A stretch of 6,195 nt of DNA from JBDTMT01 sp039934135 (GCA_039934135.1 JBDTMT010000380.1:1-6195), one strand, 5' to 3'. Positions 1 to 6,125 are shown, numbered from the stretch's first letter. A program made the numbers and translations. Notes: generated by a model not told the origin, from the sequence alone.

Positions 1-2
1 AT

Positions 3-1613
3 GGCAACATTTCGCCGACGGTGACGGACACTGAAACGGTGACGCCTACCGAAACAGCGACTCCCACTCCGAATGCCACGTCGACGGGAACCTTTCCGGC
101 GCCGGGCGCTCTGCCATATGCCGAACCTCAGCTGGCCCGGGCCGGACAGCGCGTCACCCTCGACGGACGGCAGAGCTACCGCGGCTCGTACTACCGCTGG
201 CGCCAGAGCGACGGCGACATCGCCGTCGACATCGAGAACGCCGACCAGGCCCTCGCCTCATTCGTGGTTCCGCCGCTGACCGCGCCGGCGACGGTGCTGA
301 TCGAACTGGAGGTCGCGCCAGGGTTCGCGGCGACGGTGTCCGTCTCCTTGGTCCCCGAGAACCAGATACAGGTGCGGATCGACGCGCAGTCCGGTGCGCC
401 CGGCGGCGACGCGCCCATGCAGGTGCGGCTGCAGCCGCTCGGGCTTGGCGTGGTCGCCCTTACCCAATCGCTGAGCTACGACCCGTTCGCTCGCATCGCG
501 GCGCGCGCCGACGGCCAGCCCGACTGCCAGGCCGGCCCAGATCTGAGGCTCGATCACGCCAGCTTCGCCTTCACACCGGACGGCTGTGCGCCCGCCACCA
601 CGTGCAGCGGGTTGCGCGCTGAAGTCGTCGCCCGCGAGGCGATTCCGGTCAATCCAGAGGTCTATCCCTCGGATGCGGTGGTCTACAGCTGTCGCATCGC
701 CATCAGCACCGCCGGCGCGCCGTCGTGCGAGCATGCGCTCACCTGCGCCGGCGCAAGCGCCCGCGATGCTGCCGGCCAGGCGCTGCGCGTCGACTGCAGC
801 GACGGCTCGGTCGCCGCCAACTACGCGGCGGAGGAGGTCCAGTTCAGCCTCAACACCGACCCGCCGCAGCCGCGCGTCGGCGATGTCGTGCAGGTGGTGT
901 TCAGCGTCAGCGGCAACGGCGGTCTGCCGCACTACACGTTGTCGAGCAGCGCCGAGGTGGCGCACTTCGGACCGCTCGAGGCCGCCAGCGGCCCGCTCGG
1001 CGAAGTGCGGACGACGGCCGTCGCCGACTGTCCCGGTACGACGCAGCTGCAGCTGAACGTCAACTACGAGGCGCAGTTCGGCTGTCCCGGAAGCAGCTAC
1101 TTCGCCTTCCGCACCACGCACTCACCGCCCTTCGCGTTCAGCGTGCGCGAGACCGGCACGTACCTCGTCTCCGGGCGCGTCGCGGGCGGTCGCTCCGACT
1201 GCAGCACTGGGCGGTCCGGCTTGGCCGTCAGGTTGGATCCGCTGGGCTGGACGACGATCACCGATCATTTCGCCGGCAGCTTCACGTTCGGCGGCGTCCC
1301 GCCGGGCGACTACCGCATCGCGGTCGTCGACGCCTGCTCCGCCGACGGCTGCTATGACGACCAAGCCGTGCACGTCGCCGACGCGGACGTCGACGTCGCC
1401 TTCTGCCTCGGGACGCCGGACCCCGTGCCGTGCGCCGGCGACTGCGAGGGCGACCGCGTCGTCGACATCACCGACCTGGTGCGCGGAGTGCAGATCGTGC
1501 TCGGCGTCGACGACCTGGTCGCCTGCCCCGCCATGGACGCCAACGGCGATGGCGCCCTGACCGTCGACGAGCTGGTGCACGCCATCAACAATGCCCTGAG
1601 CGGCTGTTCGTAG
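3..1613 (+). CDS. Secreted multidomain protein, C-terminal part: Thr/Pro linker, PKD-like, cohesin-like and dockerin-like domains
   Basis: The frame is open to the left edge, so the N-terminus and any signal peptide are missing; the GTG at 21 lies inside a Thr/Pro linker and is probably not the start. Residues below count from that GTG. A Thr/Pro-rich linker (about 1-25) leads to a PKD/REJ-like beta domain (about 33-111, with YYRWRQSDG and FVVPPL). Next is a cohesin-like region (about 113-265) with many cysteines. A further beta-rich region (about 270-375) precedes a carboxypeptidase-regulatory-like fold (about 378-464, with FTFGGVPPGDYRIAV). The end carries two EF-hand/dockerin-like loops, 474-485 (D-x-E-x-D...D) and 506-517 (D-x-N-x-D...E), separated by a helix. 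The loops should bind calcium. The cysteines and linker suggest an extracellular or cell-surface location. No catalytic motif is visible and the substrate is unknown. The domain names are motif-level guesses; the secreted modular character is much surer than any individual domain. Confidence 0.82.
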   Translation, partial: GNISPTVTDTETVTPTETATPTPNATSTGTFPAPGALPYAEPQLARAGQRVTLDGRQSYRGSYYRWRQSDGDIAVDIENADQALASFVVPPLTAPATVLIELEVAPGFAATVSVSLVPENQIQVRIDAQSGAPGGDAPMQVRLQPLGLGVVALTQSLSYDPFARIAARADGQPDCQAGPDLRLDHASFAFTPDGCAPATTCSGLRAEVVAREAIPVNPEVYPSDAVVYSCRIAISTAGAPSCEHALTCAGASARDAAGQALRVDCSDGSVAANYAAEEVQFSLNTDPPQPRVGDVVQVVFSVSGNGGLPHYTLSSSAEVAHFGPLEAASGPLGEVRTTAVADCPGTTQLQLNVNYEAQFGCPGSSYFAFRTTHSPPFAFSVRETGTYLVSGRVAGGRSDCSTGRSGLAVRLDPLGWTTITDHFAGSFTFGGVPPGDYRIAVVDACSADGCYDDQAVHVADADVDVAFCLGTPDPVPCAGDCEGDRVVDITDLVRGVQIVLGVDDLVACPAMDANGDGALTVDELVHAINNALSGCS

Positions 1614-1614
1614 A

Positions 1615-1640
1615 GGACGCGCCCTGAGCGCGGCGCGTCC
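1615..1640. terminator. GC hairpin between convergent genes, possible bidirectional terminator
   Basis: A perfect 9-base-pair stem (GGACGCGCC at 1615-1623, GGCGCGTCC at 1632-1640) encloses an 8-base loop. It starts one base after the stop codon of the secreted-protein gene and lies 17 bases beyond the end of the VOC gene on the other strand. Neither side has a T-run, so this is a terminator-like structure by position and stem strength, not a canonical intrinsic terminator. Confidence 0.5.
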
Positions 1641-1657
1641 CCAACCCGAGCGCGTCC

Positions 1658-2074
1658 CTACGGCGCCAGCAAGCCCCTGCCCGGAACATGGTTCACTTCC
1701 AGGCGGATGCCGTCCGGATCTTCGAACAGCACCGAGTAGTAGCCGGGCGCCCAGGCGCCGTCCTCCGGCGGGTGCACGATGGTCGCGCCACGCGCCACCA
1801 GGAAGTCGTGCACGGCGTCGACGTCGGCTCGCTCGCGAGCCCGAAAGCACAGATGGTGCAGGCCGACGCGCTGCTGCACGAAGCGCTCGCCACGATGCTC
1901 CGGCGCCGCGGCACTGACGCCGACCGCCGTGCGCCCGCCGACGCAGTAGAGATAGCCGTCGACCTTCATCACCGTCTGCATACCGAGGAAGTTCAGCAAC
2001 GGCTCATAGAAGGCCAGAGCCGCGTCGAAGTTGCTGACCGTCAAGAACGTGTGCGCGATGCCGTTGATTTCCAT
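1658..2074 (-). CDS. VOC-family protein (glyoxalase/bleomycin-resistance/dioxygenase fold), small single-domain
   Basis: The 138-residue product has the two beta-alpha-beta-beta-beta modules of the vicinal oxygen chelate fold. Module one opens with INGIAHTFLTVSNFDAALAFYEPLL (in pieces: IAHTFLTV, then FDAALAFYE), and module two with GLHHLCFRA at 71-79. The second module closes with the typical FEDPDGIRLEV at 117-127. Candidate metal ligands are His8, His73 or His74, and Glu126. The length fits a single VOC unit that would dimerise to make its active sites. Such proteins include lactoylglutathione lyase, methylmalonyl-CoA epimerase, fosfomycin or bleomycin resistance proteins and small dioxygenases, and the sequence does not decide among them. 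The ATG start is supported by a GGAGG four bases upstream. It follows the acyl-CoA synthetase on the same strand after a 199-base gap filled by a repeat element, so co-transcription is possible but unproven. Confidence 0.88.
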   Translation of the reverse strand: MEINGIAHTFLTVSNFDAALAFYEPLLNFLGMQTVMKVDGYLYCVGGRTAVGVSAAAPEHRGERFVQQRVGLHHLCFRARERADVDAVHDFLVARGATIVHPPEDGAWAPGYYSVLFEDPDGIRLEVNHVPGRGLLAP

Positions 2075-2078
2075 GCGG

Positions 2079-2083
2079 CCTCC
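2079..2083 (-). promoter_or_regulatory. Ribosome binding site of the VOC gene
   Basis: On the minus strand GGAGG stands four bases before the ATG at 2074-2072. It is the clearest Shine-Dalgarno sequence in the window and fixes this start; the other genes here lack one or have only a weak one. Confidence 0.65.
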
Positions 2084-2116
2084 GGGGTGCGGGTGGACAA
2101 GGTGGGATACGCAGTG

Positions 2117-2162
2117 GTGAGCCGTTGCGCCGTGAGCCGTTGCGCCAGTGAGCCGGTGCGCC
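2117..2162 (+). repeat. Three tandem 15-base units, GTGAGCC-GT/GG-TGCGCC type
   Basis: Units begin at 2117, 2132 and 2148. The first two are identical (gtgagccgttgcgcc), the third reads gtgagccggtgcgcc, and a single A separates the second from the third. The array lies in the gap between the synthetase and VOC genes. It is the left part of a larger element whose inverted copy is at 2251-2277. Confidence 0.85.
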
Positions 2163-2218
2163 GGAGAGTCGGCTCGTCAAGGATCGGTACGTCGTGCGCC
2201 CGCGGACGTCTCCATCCG

Positions 2219-2277
2219 ATTCACCGCTCCGATATACGCACGCAACAGCACACTGGCGCACCGGCGCGTTGGCTCAC
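2219..2277 (-). repeat. Inverted half of the intergenic repeat element, copy A
   Basis: On the minus strand this reads gtgagccaacgcgcc and then ggtgcgccagtg (2277 down to 2251), the same GTGAGCC/GTGCGCC modules as the tandem array at 2117-2162 but in opposite orientation. The outer part, attcaccgc at 2219-2227 and agcacac plus tggcgcaccggc at 2247-2265, recurs with small changes at 5501-5531. The first module overlaps the last codons of the synthetase and provides its TGA stop (2276-2274). Confidence 0.7.
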
Positions 2278-3831
2278 CGACGCCCGCCGTCGTCCGGAAC
2301 CGCATAGAGCGCGATCAGCTCGTGCTTGCGGACTTTGCCCTGCGGTTCGCGCGGCAGGGTGTCGATCAGCTCGATGCGGCGCGGGCACTTGTAGTGCGCC
2401 AGGTCGCGGCGCGTGAAGGCGATCAGCTCGTCGGCGGTCGCCGCTGCGCCGCGCCGCAGCTCGACGACGGCGAGCACCGACTTGCCCATTTTCCGCATCC
2501 GGCACGCCGACCACGGCCACGTCGGCCACCGCCGGGTGGGCCATCAGCACCGCTTCGACTTCGGCCGGATAGATGTTGGCGCCGCCGCTGATGATCAGAT
2601 CGGTGCGGCGGTCGGCGATGAACAGATAGCCGTCGGCGTCGACGGAGCCGAGGTCGCCGGCGGTGAACCAGCCGTCGCGGAACGCCGTGCGCGTCTTCTC
2701 GTCCGCGCCGCGATACGAGAACTGCATGCGCGGCGCGCGCACGTAGATCAGGCCGATCTCGCCGCCGGGCAGCTCCGTGCCGTCGTCGGCGAGAATGCGG
2801 ATCTCGTGGCCGGGCCACGGCGTGCCGACGCTGCCCGGCTTGCGCAGCCACTCCTCGGCGGTGATGCGCGTGAAGCCGCCCTCGGAGGCGCCGTAGAACT
2901 CGGTGACGCTGCCGGGCGGGAAGACCGCCATGATGTCGCGCTTGATGTGTGCCGGACAGGGCGCCGCGGAGTGCATGACCAGACGCAGCGAGGAGAGATC
3001 GTGGCGACGGCGCTCGGCGTCGTCGAGCTGCAGGATGCGGCTGAAATGCGTCGGCACCATGAAGGCGTTGGTGACGCGCTGGCAGTCGATCAGCTGCAGC
3101 GCCGCGGCGGCGTCGAAGTGCGGCATGATCACCGCCGTGCCGCCGATCAGCAGATGCACCTGCGCGTAGCTGGCCGGCCCGGTGTGGTAGCACGGGCCGG
3201 CGACCAGCGTGACGTCGTCGGCATCGAGGCGCCACATCTGCGCCATGCCGACCAGGCTCAGATGCGCGCTGGCCGGATCCATCGGGCGCTCGATGCCCTT
3301 CGGTTTGCCGGTGGTACCCGAGGTGTAGATGAGCGTGTTGAAGCCGCCGCCGACGAAGGCGTCCGGCGGTTCGGCCGGATTGGCGTCGGCCAACACCGCC
3401 TCATAGGCGCGACCGCGCGCCGGGGCGGTATCGCCGACCACCCAGCGCCGCGCCTCAGACCAGTCGAGCTCGGCCGCGGCGCGGTCGACCTCGGCGTCGA
3501 GCGCGGCGTCGGCGAGCAGCACCTTGGCGCCCGAGTCGGCCAGCATGTAGGCGATCTCCGGCCCCTTCAGGCGATAGCCGATCGGCACCAGCTGCGCGCC
3601 GATCTTGCCGACCGCGTTGAGCAGCTCGAACCAGGCGAAGCCGTTGTGCAGTGCCGCGCCGACCGTATCGCCGACGCCCACCCCGGCGCCGCGCAACGCG
3701 TCCGCCAGGCGGTTCACGCGCTCGTTCAGCTCGCCATAGGTCAGCTGTGCGCCGCCCATCACCAGCGCGACCTTCTGCGGCCGCACGCGCGCCTGATGCG
3801 CCAAACCGACAGCGCCGGGATCGACCGACAT
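2274..3831 (-). CDS. Acyl-CoA synthetase / AMP-dependent CoA ligase (ANL superfamily), frame broken near the C-terminus
   Basis: ANL enzymes adenylate a carboxylic acid with ATP and then transfer it to CoA. Removing one base at 2489-2492 gives an intact 518-residue protein, the usual family length. The large domain shows the P-loop YTSGTTGKPKG (169-179) and YGASEGG (313-319). It also has GWFTAGDLG (387-395) with Asp393, and the hinge region DRRTDLIISGGANIYP (407-422). After the shift, the small domain runs MGKSVLAVVELR through PREPQGKVRKHEL, with the expected catalytic lysine at about 499. Without repair, the frame reads Arg/Ala-rich nonsense from residue 448 to a stop at 2221 and loses that lysine. 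The ATG at 3831 has only a weak upstream AGG. The sequence resembles FadD-type, bile-acid and steroid side-chain ligases, but the acid is not identifiable. It is divergent from the ring-hydroxylase genes. Confidence 0.88.
2489..2492 (-). other. Frameshift site in the acyl-CoA synthetase (one extra A)
   Basis: The minus strand reads GCG GAA AAT GGG CAA, giving AENGQ and then frame nonsense. With three As instead of four it reads GCG GAA ATG GGC AAG TCG, giving the family-like PDAEMGKSVLAVVEL. The two frames join with no residue missing and the restored length divides evenly. A sequencing or assembly error, or a recent inactivating mutation, would each explain it. Confidence 0.85.
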
Positions 3832-3914
3832 GCGCGCCTGTCTATGCCAGGCCCGCGCCGCGTGTCGAGCCGCACCCCGGTGTATGGTGCGCTCTCGGCG
3901 TACGACGCGCCCCG

Positions 3915-4095
3915 GAGTGCGGCGCGCAAGCGCCGCTGTCGTCGACCCGGTGCGTCAGCGCCGGGCGAGACCGACGCTTAGACCACCTCCGCACGCCCTT
4001 TCTGGGACCAAGAGTCAGCGCCGAGCTGGACACAGATCCGTCGACCCGGCGCTGACGCGCCGGGTTCACTACAGCGGCGCTCACGCGCCGCACTC
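3915..4095. repeat. 51-base imperfect inverted repeat made of four GC hairpins, in the divergent gap
   Basis: Bases 3915-3965 match the reverse complement of 4045-4095 at 45 of 51 positions, around a 79-base spacer. Each arm is itself two hairpins. The left arm has a 7-pair stem at 3919-3936 with a GCAA loop, and a 7-pair stem (one G-T) at 3946-3965 with a CGTCAG loop. The right arm has an 8-pair stem at 4044-4065 with a CTGACG loop, and a 6-pair stem at 4074-4091 with a CTCACG loop. An 11-base direct repeat, cgtcgacccgg, starts at 3940 and 4039, and gtcagcgccg recurs at 3954 and 4014. The element occupies half of the 357-base gap between the divergent synthetase and oxygenase genes. I see no convincing promoter boxes elsewhere in that gap. 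Confidence 0.8.
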
Positions 4096-4188
4096 AGCGG
4101 GCGTATTGCGCCGCACCTCCGCGGGCCTCCTGTGCCGAACCTCCGCGCCGTACCCACTGCACGCGCGGCTGTGCTACTCGACGCGGCG

Positions 4189-5412
4189 ATGCCGATTCGT
4201 CCCTGGCCGGCCGGTGAGCTGACGCGCGTGCCGTTCTGGCTCTACACCGACGCCGACGTGTACGCGCGCGAGCAGCAGCGCGTCTTCGGCGGGCCGACGT
4301 GGTGTTATGTCGGGCTGGCGGCGGAAGTGCCGGGGCGCGGCGATTTCAAGCGCACGCAGATCGGCGACAAGCCGGTCGTACTGGTGCGCGACGAACACGG
4401 CGCGCTGCACGTCGTCGCGAACCGCTGCGCACATCGCGGCGTGCAGTTCTGCCAGCGCGACAGCGGCACGGCGCGCGAGTTCATCTGCCCGTACCACCAG
4501 TGGACCTACGACCTGCGCGGCGCCTTGAGGGCGGTGCCGCTGCGCAAAGGCTTGCGCGGCCAGGGCGGCATGCCGGCCGACTTCCGCATGGCGGATCACG
4601 GGCTCGAACGGATGGCGGTCGCCGAACGCCATGGTGTCGTCTTCGCCGCGGCGCTCGACGGCGGCGCGCCGGCGCTGGAGGACTACCTCGGCCCGGCCAT
4701 GCTGGGACTGTTCGACCGCGTCTTCGACGGTCGCCAACTCACCCTGCTCGGGCACATGCGGCAGCGCATCAAGAGCAACTGGAAGTTCATGTTCGAGAAC
4801 ATCAAGGACCCCTACCACGCCAGCCTGCTGCACGTGTTCCTGGTCACCTTCGGGCTGTTCCGCGCCGATCAGCCTTCGGCCGTCGTCATGGACGCCACCG
4901 GCCGCCACGCGGCGCTGATCTCGCGCCGCGCCGAACAGCCGGCGTCGACGGCGACCGCCGAGATGCGCAGCTTCCAGGCCGACTTCCGCCTGCACGACCC
5001 GCGCCTGCTCGATCCGCTGCGCGAGTTCCCCGGCGAGGCGACCGTCGTCATGCAGACCCTGTGGCCGAACCTCATCGTTCAGCAGCAGTCCAATACGCTC
5101 GCCACGCGTCAGCTCGTCACCCGCGGTCCGGACGCCTTCGACCTGATCTGGACGTTCTTCGGCTACGCCGACGACGATGCCGCCATGACGGCGCGCCGCC
5201 TGCGCCAGGCCAACCTGATGGGCCCCGCCGGCCTGGTGTCAGTCGACGACAGCGAGATGATGGAGTTCTCGCACGCCGGCCTCGCCCCCGCTCCCGAGGC
5301 CGCCGCCGTCCTCGAGCTCGGCGGCCACGACGTCGCCGACACCGATCACATGATCACGGAAACGGCGATTCGCGGCTTCTATCGGTACTATCGAGAGGTG
5401 ATGGGGCTGTGA
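4189..5412 (+). CDS. Rieske aromatic-ring-hydroxylating oxygenase, alpha (large) subunit, anthranilate/salicylate-hydroxylase-like
   Basis: This is the catalytic subunit of a Rieske non-haem iron oxygenase, which adds dioxygen-derived hydroxyls to an aromatic ring. Numbering is from the ATG at 4189 (407 residues). The Rieske [2Fe-2S] ligands are Cys80 and His82 (RCAHRG) and Cys100 and His103 (CPYHQW), with 17 residues between the pairs. The mononuclear iron site is ENIKDPYHASLLH, with His210, His215 and the bridging Asp207; the third ligand is probably Asp354 in VSVDDSE. The openings LTRVPFWLYTD and GPTWCYVGLAAEVPGRGDFK, and KDPYHASLLHVF, recall AndAc and NagG as I remember them. Longer starts exist (GTG at 4132), but the ATG start fits the family N-terminus. 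No clear Shine-Dalgarno is visible. The beta gene follows after 143 bases. Ferredoxin and reductase are absent from the window. The class is certain; the substrate is an inference. Confidence 0.93.
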   Translation: MPIRPWPAGELTRVPFWLYTDADVYAREQQRVFGGPTWCYVGLAAEVPGRGDFKRTQIGDKPVVLVRDEHGALHVVANRCAHRGVQFCQRDSGTAREFICPYHQWTYDLRGALRAVPLRKGLRGQGGMPADFRMADHGLERMAVAERHGVVFAAALDGGAPALEDYLGPAMLGLFDRVFDGRQLTLLGHMRQRIKSNWKFMFENIKDPYHASLLHVFLVTFGLFRADQPSAVVMDATGRHAALISRRAEQPASTATAEMRSFQADFRLHDPRLLDPLREFPGEATVVMQTLWPNLIVQQQSNTLATRQLVTRGPDAFDLIWTFFGYADDDAAMTARRLRQANLMGPAGLVSVDDSEMMEFSHAGLAPAPEAAAVLELGGHDVADTDHMITETAIRGFYRYYREVMGL

Positions 5413-5434
5413 TCGAGCAGAACGCGCGCGAGCT

Positions 5435-5541
5435 GCGCCCGTGCGCCCGTGAGCCAGTGCGCCCGTGCGACACGACTCTTCGACCTACGCCCTGTGGTGA
5501 ATTCACCGCACGAGCACACGGGCGAACCGGCTGACCGGTTG
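5435..5541. repeat. Intergenic repeat element, copy B, between oxygenase alpha and beta genes
   Basis: Modules gtgcgcc (5441), gtgagcc (5449), gtgcgcc (5457) and gtgcgac (5465) run on the plus strand. A degenerate inverted counterpart lies at 5519-5541, reading gtcaaccggtcagccggttcgcc in pieces on the minus strand. Between them is a perfect 12-base palindrome, ggtgaattcacc (5496-5507). The right part shares attcaccgc, agcacac and gggcgaaccggc (2 of 12 mismatched) with copy A at 2219-2265, but is 16 bases shorter between the first two blocks. A small hairpin (aaccgg-ctga-ccggtt, 5525-5540) ends 15 bases before the beta start codon. Confidence 0.68.
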
Positions 5542-5555
5542 ACGCTCTGTTGTCC

Positions 5556-6032
5556 ATGCACGATCGCCTCCTACTGAGACTCGAGCTCGAGGATCTCAAC
5601 ACCGCCTACGCCGCGGCGCTCGACGAGGGCGAGCTGGACGGTTGGCCGGCGCTGTTCACCGCCGCGTGTACGTATCGGATCGTGCCGCGCGACAACTTCG
5701 AACGCGGTCTGCCGCTGGCGCTGATGCACTGCGAGAGTCGCGGCATGCTGGAGGACCGCGTCGCGTCACTGCGCCGTGCCAGCGTCTATGCGCCGCGCGC
5801 CCTGCGCCACCTGATCAGCGGCGTGCGCGTACTGCGCAGCGACGGTGGTGTCGTACATGCGACGGCGAACTACGCGGTGCTGCAGACGCTGTCGGACCAC
5901 GAGACGACGCTCTTCAACACCGGCCGCTACCTCGACGAGCTGGTGCGCGAGGACGGCGCGCTGCTGTTCCGCCAGCGCCTGGTGATCTTCGACTCGGTGC
6001 TGGTGCCGGGCAGCCTGGTGTATCCGCTGTGA
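5556..6032 (+). CDS. Aromatic-ring-hydroxylating oxygenase, beta (small) subunit
   Basis: The 158-residue protein is the structural beta subunit that assembles with alpha subunits into the terminal oxygenase; it has the SnoaL/NTF2-like cone fold and no metal site. Family features include an N-terminal helix (about 1-26), WPALFTAACTYRIVPRDN (30-47) and ERGLPLALMHCESRGMLEDRV (49-69, in two blocks). These are followed by RHLISGVRV (84-92), ANYAVLQT (104-111) and a C-terminal RQRLVIFDS...SLVYPL. Length and motif order match small subunits of the salicylate 5-hydroxylase / anthranilate dioxygenase type. The ATG at 5556 is preferred over the in-frame TTG at 5550; neither has a clear Shine-Dalgarno. 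It lies downstream of the alpha gene on the same strand. The 143-base gap is long for two subunits of one complex and is filled by a repeat element, so equal expression of the two is not assured. Confidence 0.92.
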   Translation: MHDRLLLRLELEDLNTAYAAALDEGELDGWPALFTAACTYRIVPRDNFERGLPLALMHCESRGMLEDRVASLRRASVYAPRALRHLISGVRVLRSDGGVVHATANYAVLQTLSDHETTLFNTGRYLDELVREDGALLFRQRLVIFDSVLVPGSLVYPL

Positions 6033-6118
6033 CGGGGTCGAGAGGCTGTTACGCTGTTAGGGGAAGAACTCGTCACCCCAACAGCGTAATTCCGAATCCG
6101 GGTAGCTGGCCGACCCCG
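6033..6118. repeat. Nested inverted repeats after the beta gene
   Basis: The outer pair is cggggtcg (6033-6040) and cgaccccg (6111-6118), a perfect 8-base inverted repeat whose left arm begins directly after the stop codon. Inside it is the strong hairpin at 6049-6089, reported separately. Nesting of this sort could be a folded 3' untranslated region or the remnant of a small palindromic mobile unit. Confidence 0.6.
6049..6089 (+). terminator. Strong stem-loop downstream of the oxygenase genes, probable terminator
   Basis: ttacgctgtt at 6049-6058 pairs with aacagcgtaa at 6080-6089. After one bulged A, gggg (6060-6063) pairs with cccc (6076-6079), giving 14 pairs around a 12-base loop. It begins 17 bases after the beta stop codon, the right place to end the transcript. 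No T-tract follows (only tt), so intrinsic termination is likely but not certain; protection of the 3' end from RNases is an alternative. Confidence 0.55.
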
Positions 6119-6125
6119 TGTCGGC

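Noticed and set aside
1122..1850. 242-codon minus-strand frame overlapping the end of the secreted-protein gene
   Set aside because: It is opposite the dockerin-like EF-hand coding region and crosses the convergent hairpin; Arg/Gly/Ala-rich with no recognisable domain.
2117..2162. CRISPR array
   Set aside because: The 15-base units are head to tail with at most one base between them; there are no spacers and no cas genes.
1688..2416. 242-codon plus-strand frame across the VOC gene, the repeat gap and the synthetase end
   Set aside because: It runs opposite a gene with clear VOC motifs and through non-coding repeats; no family resemblance.
2489..2492. Programmed ribosomal frameshifting in the synthetase
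   Set aside because: There is no slippery heptamer, only GAAAAT, and such synthetases are not known to need recoding; an error or mutation is simpler.
2413..3981. 522-codon open frame on the plus strand opposite the acyl-CoA synthetase
   Set aside because: It is Ala/Arg/His/Asp-rich with no domain signature and mirrors the codon pattern of the synthetase, whose motifs are unmistakable; long antisense frames are common at this base composition.
3842..4093. 83-codon minus-strand frame in the divergent gap
   Set aside because: It is almost entirely encoded by the inverted repeat and its spacer, with Arg/Ser/Ala-rich sequence and no motif; more likely a product of the palindromes.
4132..4188. 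Upstream GTG start for the oxygenase alpha subunit, adding 19 residues
   Set aside because: The extra residues are unlike the family N-terminus and no ribosome binding site precedes the GTG, while the ATG at 4189 gives an N-terminus of the expected form.
5496..5507. ggtgaattcacc as a dedicated operator for the beta gene
   Set aside because: The palindrome lies inside a repeat whose right half recurs at 2219-2265, so it is better explained as part of that element; no regulator gene is present.
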